The position numbers and the translations under genes are program-made. DNA of 11,554 nt from Deltaproteobacteria bacterium UBA5756 (lineage in GTDB: Bacteria > Desulfobacterota > Syntrophorhabdia > Syntrophorhabdales > Syntrophorhabdaceae): contig DIFE01000064.1 in NCBI GenBank assembly GCA_002418985.1, positions 17,417 to 28,970 on the forward strand, in the 5' to 3' direction. This document shows positions 7,601-11,554 of the stretch, in pieces. The notes beneath the pieces are model-generated. The model had not been told where the DNA came from and made no database searches. It worked only from the letters and a program-made list of their open reading frames with translations. Position 1 is the first letter of the stretch; each line of letters opens with the position of its first letter.

Positions 7601-7676
7601 GGTGGAACTGGGCTATACGAAAGAGCTGGCCATCCAGGAGGCGTGTCGCTGCCTGAGATGCGACGCGGAAATCTGA
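4620..7676 (+). CDS. NuoF/HydB-GltD/NfnB fusion: NADH-FMN and FAD-NAD(P)H oxidoreductase in one chain
   Basis: A 1018-residue flavo-iron-sulfur protein. Domains seen in order: (a) 1-85, thioredoxin-fold [2Fe-2S] domain with C11, C16, C48, C52; (b) about 130-520, NuoF/HydB module with GRGGAGFPTG (166-175), NADEGDPGAFMDR, GAGAFVCGEETAL, an SLBB region, and a [4Fe-4S] site C455, C458, C461, C501; (c) 528-595, cysteine-rich linker C531, C536, C544, C548 then C583, C587, C591, C595; (d) GltD/NfnB-type part with FAD loop GAGPAG (637-642), pyridine-nucleotide loop GGGNSA (773-778) followed by R797-R798, which favours NADPH, and YAGGDAVTGPDTVIAAIAAG; (e) C-terminal C1009, C1011, C1014. AAGGAGGA (4601-4608) fixes the start. 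It is the last gene before a hairpin. Inferred role: transfer of electrons between NADH and NADPH, possibly with ferredoxin by flavin bifurcation, as in StnABC/Nfn-type enzymes. Subunit partners are presumably the two preceding genes. Confidence 0.93.
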   Translation: MKVFRSHLLICGGTGCHASGSLAVKKALNEELDKRGLSEEIKVVETGCNGFCAEGPIMVVYPEGIIYMQVKPDDIPELVEEHLVKGRPLTRLFYKEPITEEKIPAMQEIPFFAYQELRVLRNRGLIDPENIEEYIARDGYAGMAKALTEMSAEDIIKEIRKSGLRGRGGAGFPTGLKWQFASRSAGDIKYVLCNADEGDPGAFMDRSVLEADPHAVVEGMVIAAKAIGSRQGYVYCRAEYPLAIRRLNIALSQAREYGLLGKNILDTGFDFDIEIYQGAGAFVCGEETALMTSIEGKRGMPRPRPPFPAVSGLWGKPSVLNNVETLANVGQIILRGGDWYASIGTEKSKGTKVFALTGDVNNVGLVEVPMGTTLGTIVYDIGGGIPKGKKFKAAQLGGPSGGMIPIQHLNAPIDYEKVAELGAIMGSGGLIVMNEDSCAVDMARFFMDFCQDESCGKCTPCREGTKRMLEILNNITQGRGKEGDIELLEEMAGIIKDASLCGLGQTAPNPVLSTIRYFRNEYEAHIRDKHCAAAVCTALFKSPCQHTCPIEMDIPSYIALIRAERFEDAYKILLRTNPFPSVCGRVCDHKCQSKCRRGKMDEPVAIKFLKRFISDNAPRPAVSPVPATRKEKIAVVGAGPAGLTAARDLALRGYKVTVFEELSEPGGMLRWAIPAYRLPRNILANEIADITALGVEIKCNTRVGRDISFEAVRDGFDYVYLAPGAHKSQKMGVPGEDLPGVYGSVEFLRDFNTNEEAWISGKRSLGSRVAVIGGGNSAIDAARVSLRLGAEVTILYRRERKDMPAAIEEIVAAEEEGIKIEYLVAPLRIEARDGKATAIVCERMTLGEFDRSGRRKPVPVAGSEFSIPVDAIISAVSQAPDLSFVPGDSGISVNKWESFDLAKGSKSQTTSSRFYAGGDAVTGPDTVIAAIAAGHQAARDMDGAIRLANGEEPYEEPAEEAIDVPLIIDEESVESPQCKMPELHGAGRTISFAEVELGYTKELAIQEACRCLRCDAEI

Positions 7677-7693
7677 CATCCCTCATATGCAAA

Positions 7694-7731
7694 CCCGCCC
7701 GTCGTAACGATTGACCGAAGCGACGGGCGGG
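7694..7731 (+). terminator. 11-bp perfect hairpin closing the redox operon
   Basis: CCCGCCCGTCG (7694-7704) and its exact complement CGACGGGCGGG (7721-7731) flank a 16-base loop, 17 bases after the stop codon of the fusion gene. The stem is very GC-rich, as in intrinsic terminators, but the following bases (CCCTCATCCTTCTC) are pyrimidine-rich without a clean T-run. It may terminate inefficiently, work with Rho, or protect the mRNA 3' end. Confidence 0.6.
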
Positions 7732-7747
7732 CCCTCATCCTTCTCAA

Positions 7748-7764
7748 ACTTGAACTTGACTTGA
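7748..7764 (+). repeat. Tandem ACTTGA-ACTTGA-CTTGA repeat
   Basis: Three head-to-tail copies of a five- or six-base unit lie between the operon-closing hairpin and the next gene, overlapping the candidate -35 element. It could be a slippage product or a binding site for a regulator of the export genes; the sequence alone does not decide. Confidence 0.4.
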
Positions 7765-7785
7765 AAGCGGCGCCTATGGTTTAAC
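7756..7785 (+). promoter_or_regulatory. Candidate promoter of the polysaccharide-export operon
   Basis: TTGACT (7756-7761), 18-base spacer, TTTAAC (7780-7785), ending about 77 bases before the ATG at 7863. The -35 is good and the -10 moderate. It overlaps a short tandem repeat of (A)CTTGA units. The rest of the 186-base gap (7677-7862) contains the hairpin upstream and the AGGAGAGG ribosome site (7845-7852); no small gene was seen. Confidence 0.3.
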
Positions 7786-7862
7786 TCGTAACGTACGATG
7801 GTGGGGTCCCTTTTCCCCTCCACGAGCTGCTTGACGTATTAAATAGGAGAGGCTCAACATTG

Positions 7863-9077
7863 ATGATGCGTCGGTCCGGTTTTTCGCTCTTGCGCTTCTG
7901 TCTGATCTATGCGGCGTTGTTGCCCCTGTTGTCCTGCATGATCGAGTCCCGGGGCGTACCGATTGTCGAATACGAGGCAACCAAGGCCGCCGAATCGGCC
8001 GCAGCGGAAAAGAAGCAGGCAGAGGACCTGCGGATCATCGCCGAGCTGAGCAGCGTAAAGGAAAACAGCGTCTTTACGGAAAGACGGGGCATTGCCGAAT
8101 ACCTCGTGGGACCCGACGACGTGCTGACGATCAATTTCTGGTCCATCGCCGTGGGCGGTGCCAAGACCTTTGAAGGCTTCAAGCAGATCACCTACGACGT
8201 CCAGGTCAGGGCTGACGGCAAGATCTCTTTCATGTTCGGGGACGATATTCCCGTGGGAGGGCTCACCACAAGGGAAATCCAGGAAAAGCTTACAGCCCAG
8301 CTCAAGACCTATTTCCGAGATCCCCGCCTGGAAGTTCTCGTCAAGGAGTTCAAGAGCAAGCACGCCACGCTCTTCGGCCAGATCAACACCCTGCCCACGG
8401 GCCATTCCGGGCCCGGGCGTTACGCTCTGTCCAAAAAGACCACCGTTATCGACCTTATTTCCAAGGCCGGGGGACCCATCACCGGCCGGGCCCAGTATTC
8501 GGCCCAGCAAACAGGAAGCGCCTCGGGCATCCAGAACCTGGTGGAAAACGCCGACCTCACCCGGGTGGAGCTCCTGCGGAACGGCAAGACCTATGTCTTC
8601 AACCTGTATCAAGCCATGTTCTACGGAGACGCGACCCAGAACCCCGTGGTCGATGCCGATGACGTCATCACCGTCCCGCCCGAACCCTACTTCGCAGACC
8701 GTGTCTATGTCTTCGGACAGGTCGCACGGGTGGGGATCCTCCGGCTCAAGGACGCCCCGGATCTTCTGGCCGCGGTGGCCCTCTCGGGGGGCACCACCTC
8801 CGTGGCGGTCCTCTCGGACATGAAGGTCATCCGGGAATTCAAGGAAAGGGTAGGCAAACCGATCGTCCTATCCGCCAACTACAAGAGGATCCTCTACCAA
8901 GGCGACATGTCCCAGAATATCCGCCTCAAGAGCGGCGATGTGGTCTATGTGCCGCGCATGGTCATCGGTGACATCAACGAATTCATCACCAACACGACCC
9001 CCCTGCTGAACTACCTTTTCTTCCCCGCTCAGTATAGGGATTCCTATATCCTCGATCAAAACAAGCTCCGATGGTAA
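7863..9077 (+). CDS. Wza-type polysaccharide export lipoprotein (Poly_export/SLBB)
   Basis: A 404-residue outer-membrane polysaccharide-export protein of the Wza/OPX family, which forms the exit channel for capsule or exopolysaccharide. Seen: a signal peptide with arginines at 3, 4 and 11, a hydrophobic core, and lipobox LLSC with acylated C25; a Poly_export domain from about residue 80 (YLVGPDDVLTINFW) to 175 with the VRADGKISFMFGDDIPVGGLT signature; an SLBB-like segment around 170-270 (LPTGHSGPGRYALSKKTTVIDLISKAGG, in part); a second one from about 281 (VYVFGQVARVGILRL); and a C-terminal aromatic stretch ending ...KLRW that may insert in the outer membrane. TTG 7860, ATG 7863 and ATG 7866 are in frame; ATG 7863 lies ten bases from AGGAGAGG. 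It is followed after 15 bases by its usual partner, a Wzc-type kinase. Confidence 0.92.
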   Translation: MMRRSGFSLLRFCLIYAALLPLLSCMIESRGVPIVEYEATKAAESAAAEKKQAEDLRIIAELSSVKENSVFTERRGIAEYLVGPDDVLTINFWSIAVGGAKTFEGFKQITYDVQVRADGKISFMFGDDIPVGGLTTREIQEKLTAQLKTYFRDPRLEVLVKEFKSKHATLFGQINTLPTGHSGPGRYALSKKTTVIDLISKAGGPITGRAQYSAQQTGSASGIQNLVENADLTRVELLRNGKTYVFNLYQAMFYGDATQNPVVDADDVITVPPEPYFADRVYVFGQVARVGILRLKDAPDLLAAVALSGGTTSVAVLSDMKVIREFKERVGKPIVLSANYKRILYQGDMSQNIRLKSGDVVYVPRMVIGDINEFITNTTPLLNYLFFPAQYRDSYILDQNKLRW

Positions 9078-9092
9078 AGGAGTCGCCCCGGC

Positions 9093-11554
9093 ATGCTTAA
9101 ATACGATCTGAACCTGCGGGAATACTGGCGCATCATCAAACGCCGGAAGCTGATCATCCTGTTCACCGTGGTGGTCATGGCCATTTTCAGCTTTGTCTCC
9201 GCCATCCTGGGCAAGCCTGTCCCCATCTTCAAGACGTACTCCACGGTCAAGGTCGAAAAAAGCGTCTCCTATATCGGCATGAACACTGTTCAATCCCTCG
9301 GCGGAACGAACGCCATGGAGACACAGACCTATGTCATCAAAAGTTATTATGTCCTGGAGTTGACGGCCAAAAAAATGGGACTCATCCCGGCCGATCTGTC
9401 CCCCGAGGAGGTCCGGCAGAACAGCACCTACATCAATATCATCTCTGACCTCCAGGGCAGGATCCACACGGAGCAGAGGGGGAACAGCGACCTCATCGAC
9501 ATCACCGTCACGGCCAACGAACCGGCCTTTGCCACCAATTTTTGCAACACCCTTACCGAGGTTTACAAGACGCAGCATACCCTGGATCTGAACCGTCGGA
9601 CCATCGAGGGGAAAAAATTCATCGAGAGCCAGTTCTCCATTTCCAAGGACAAGTTGTCCCGGTCCGAAGAGGCGGTTCGACGTTTCCGCGAGATCAACAA
9701 ATGGACCTCCCTGGAAGGGGAGTCGACTTTTCTGAGTGGCCAGATCAACCGGCTCCAGGCCCTGTACGAACAGGATCATCTCGTTTCCCAGAAGGTGACC
9801 GCCGCCTCTCGGCTCCTGGACGAGGCCCGGCACAGGCCCCTTACGTCGGAACTGACCTTTTACTTCGACGAGGCCACCCCACCCTACAAAGCCCTGAACG
9901 AGCGCCTGGTCAGCCTCCTCCTGGAGCGGGACACCCTGCTGATCACCTATACGGATGATTTCCCCCAGATCAAGGCCATCAAGAACCAGATCTATGAAAA
10001 CATCGAGAGCATGAAGAGCCACCTGCGGGTCCAGCAGCGCAATCTCCTCTCCAATCTCAAGATCTACAAACAACAGTTGGCGGACCTGAACGACAAATTC
10101 AAGCGTCTCCCGGAAAAGGCCCTCGAGCTGACCCGCCTGGACCGCGATGTAGGTGTTGCAAAGGAGGTTTACTACCTCCTGGAGAAGAAATACCAGGAGG
10201 CCCAGATTGCCGAGGCGGAAAAACTGGAAGAGGTCAAGATTGTCAAGCCGGCCATTTTGCCCGAGTCCCCCGTCAACCCCCCCAAGGTGGGCACCAACAC
10301 CATCCTGGGAACCATGCTCGGACTCATTCTGGGTGTGGTTTTCGCCTTCCTCATCGAGACCTTCGACACCTCCATCGGCGCCATCGAGGAGGTGGAGGAT
10401 TTCCTGGGGGTGCATGTCATGGGCGTCATCCCCTTCGTCAGCGTGGAAGAGATCAAAACCCTCCTCAGCGACGAGCCCAGCATCGACCTGGAAGATGATG
10501 ACAAGATCCGGCGGTATGCCCGCCTTGCGGCCCATTTCGTACCCTCCTCCACCCTGTCGGAGAGTTACAAGGCCCTACGGACGTCCCTCAACTTCCTCTG
10601 CACGGAAAACAATTTGAAGAGCGTCCTGTTTACCAGTTCATCGCCGGGGGAGGGAAAGACCTCCATCGTGGTGAACGTGGCCATCACCATGGCCCAGATC
10701 GGCCAGAAGGTCCTCCTCATCGACGGCGACCTGCGAAGACCGGTGGTCTCCAAACTCTTCGGCCTGGAACAGACACCGGGTCTCACGGACGTGATCCTGG
10801 GAAACCACGAATGGCACAACGTCGTCCGAACGATCACGGACCTCATGATGGGCCGTCTGTCCATCGAGGACATCATGCGGACGCCGGGCATGGACAACCT
10901 CCACATCATGACCAGCGGTACCTACTCCCCCAATCCGGCGGAGATCATCAACTCCCGATCCATCGGCGATTTCCTCAACAGTGCCCGTGAGGAATACGAC
11001 ATCATCCTCGTGGACGCCCCGCCCGTTCTGGCTGCGACGGACGCGGCCCTTTGGAGTTCCCGGGTCGATGCCACCGTCATGGTCTACCAGGTAGGCAAGG
11101 TCGCCCGCGGCGCCCTCAAACGCTCCAAGACCTCCCTGGAAAACATCAAGGCCCACGTGGTGGGTGTGGTCCTCAACGGCCTCAAGGCGGAGATCAGCCC
11201 CGACTTCGGTTATCAGGATTATTACTATTACTATTACGGTAAGGAGAAAACGCCGCCGACGCTGGCCAGACGAATCAAGGACAAGGTCCTGAGTGGTCCC
11301 CGTAATCTCCTTTCCTCCCTGAAAGGACTCTTCGGGGAAAAAAGCGGAACCCGTCAATCCGATGAAGACTCGGAACGCATGGAAGCTCCGAGCCTCGAAA
11401 AAATACCCGACATCCCGAAAGAGGACGAGCCAGAGGCAAGTCACCCAAAGACCATGGCTGCAGAGGCCAACGGCAAAAGGGCCTCTGGTTCGAGCTCCAC
11501 CAGACGACACAAACAAATCCGTCGTCCCAAAAATGGCCCCCCCAAAAGGACTTG
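9093..11554 (+). CDS. Wzc-type chain-length regulator fused to BY-kinase (tyrosine autokinase), 3' end beyond window
   Basis: An inner-membrane polysaccharide co-polymerase/tyrosine autokinase. I translated from ATG 9093 (AAAGGAG at 9076-9082); 820 codons are open to the right edge with no stop. Seen: cytoplasmic start DLNLREYWRIIKRRK; TM1 about 20-40; a Wzz-type periplasmic part with long coiled-coil helices (about 165-375); a proline-rich PESPVNPPKVG before TM2 (404-421); then the kinase with Walker A SPGEGKTS (517-524), Walker A' LLIDGD (541-546), Walker B IILVDAPP (637-644), and a tyrosine cluster Y707 and Y710-Y715. About 30 residues including NHEWHNVVRTITDLMMG lie between A' and B, in a longer loop than in Wzc. 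At least 105 further charged, Ser/Lys-rich residues follow the tyrosine cluster, which is unusual. Its autophosphorylation would tune polymer length and export through the Wza-like neighbour. Confidence 0.93.
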   Translation, partial: MLKYDLNLREYWRIIKRRKLIILFTVVVMAIFSFVSAILGKPVPIFKTYSTVKVEKSVSYIGMNTVQSLGGTNAMETQTYVIKSYYVLELTAKKMGLIPADLSPEEVRQNSTYINIISDLQGRIHTEQRGNSDLIDITVTANEPAFATNFCNTLTEVYKTQHTLDLNRRTIEGKKFIESQFSISKDKLSRSEEAVRRFREINKWTSLEGESTFLSGQINRLQALYEQDHLVSQKVTAASRLLDEARHRPLTSELTFYFDEATPPYKALNERLVSLLLERDTLLITYTDDFPQIKAIKNQIYENIESMKSHLRVQQRNLLSNLKIYKQQLADLNDKFKRLPEKALELTRLDRDVGVAKEVYYLLEKKYQEAQIAEAEKLEEVKIVKPAILPESPVNPPKVGTNTILGTMLGLILGVVFAFLIETFDTSIGAIEEVEDFLGVHVMGVIPFVSVEEIKTLLSDEPSIDLEDDDKIRRYARLAAHFVPSSTLSESYKALRTSLNFLCTENNLKSVLFTSSSPGEGKTSIVVNVAITMAQIGQKVLLIDGDLRRPVVSKLFGLEQTPGLTDVILGNHEWHNVVRTITDLMMGRLSIEDIMRTPGMDNLHIMTSGTYSPNPAEIINSRSIGDFLNSAREEYDIILVDAPPVLAATDAALWSSRVDATVMVYQVGKVARGALKRSKTSLENIKAHVVGVVLNGLKAEISPDFGYQDYYYYYYGKEKTPPTLARRIKDKVLSGPRNLLSSLKGLFGEKSGTRQSDEDSERMEAPSLEKIPDIPKEDEPEASHPKTMAAEANGKRASGSSSTRRHKQIRRPKNGPPKRT

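Noticed and set aside
8868..10535. 555-residue open frame on the minus strand
   Set aside because: It lies wholly antisense to the Wza/Wzc-type genes, whose domains are unmistakable. Its His/Asp/Gly-rich composition is what the complement of C-ending codons produces, and it has no recognisable motif.

Overview
The window reads as chromosomal DNA from an anaerobic bacterium. The Hnd/Hyd-type NAD(P)H-flavin subunits, the DRTGG/PHP accessory genes next to them, and the Wza/Wzc-type envelope genes together suggest a deltaproteobacterial (Desulfobacterota-like) syntroph, fermenter or sulfate reducer. A Firmicutes-like anaerobe cannot be excluded. No mobile element, tRNA, rRNA or CRISPR array was found.

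Layout: (1) 1-825, minus strand: the first 275 codons of purM (purine synthesis), running off the left edge, with a near-consensus sigma-70 promoter behind it. (2) 1073-3623, plus strand: five small, tightly packed genes: DRTGG domain, RsbW-like ATPase, DRTGG domain, PHP-domain phosphoesterase, and a HATPase_c protein with no sensor part. (3) 3692-7676: a three-gene redox module: a NuoE/HndA-type [2Fe-2S] protein, an HndB-type thioredoxin-like ferredoxin, and a 1018-residue protein. The large protein joins an N-terminal [2Fe-2S] thioredoxin-fold domain, a complete NuoF/HydB NADH-FMN-[4Fe-4S] module, and a complete GltD/NfnB-type FAD-NAD(P)H oxidoreductase. An 11-bp perfect hairpin follows its stop codon. 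(4) 7863-11554: a second, same-strand operon: a Wza-type polysaccharide-export lipoprotein and a Wzc-type chain-length regulator/tyrosine kinase that is still open at the right edge.

How it fits together: the accessory genes plus HndA/HndB/HndC-like genes resemble the cassettes known around electron-bifurcating [FeFe]-hydrogenases. Here no hydrogenase catalytic subunit follows. The position of the extra ferredoxin domain or partner is instead taken by a GltD/NfnB-like moiety fused to NuoF. The most economical reading is an NADH/NADPH-linked (possibly ferredoxin-dependent, flavin-based bifurcating) transhydrogenase related to the Sporomusa-type Nfn (StnABC), with a signalling or maturation cassette of unknown mechanism in the same operon. 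This redox module and its accessory genes are the most interesting part of the window.
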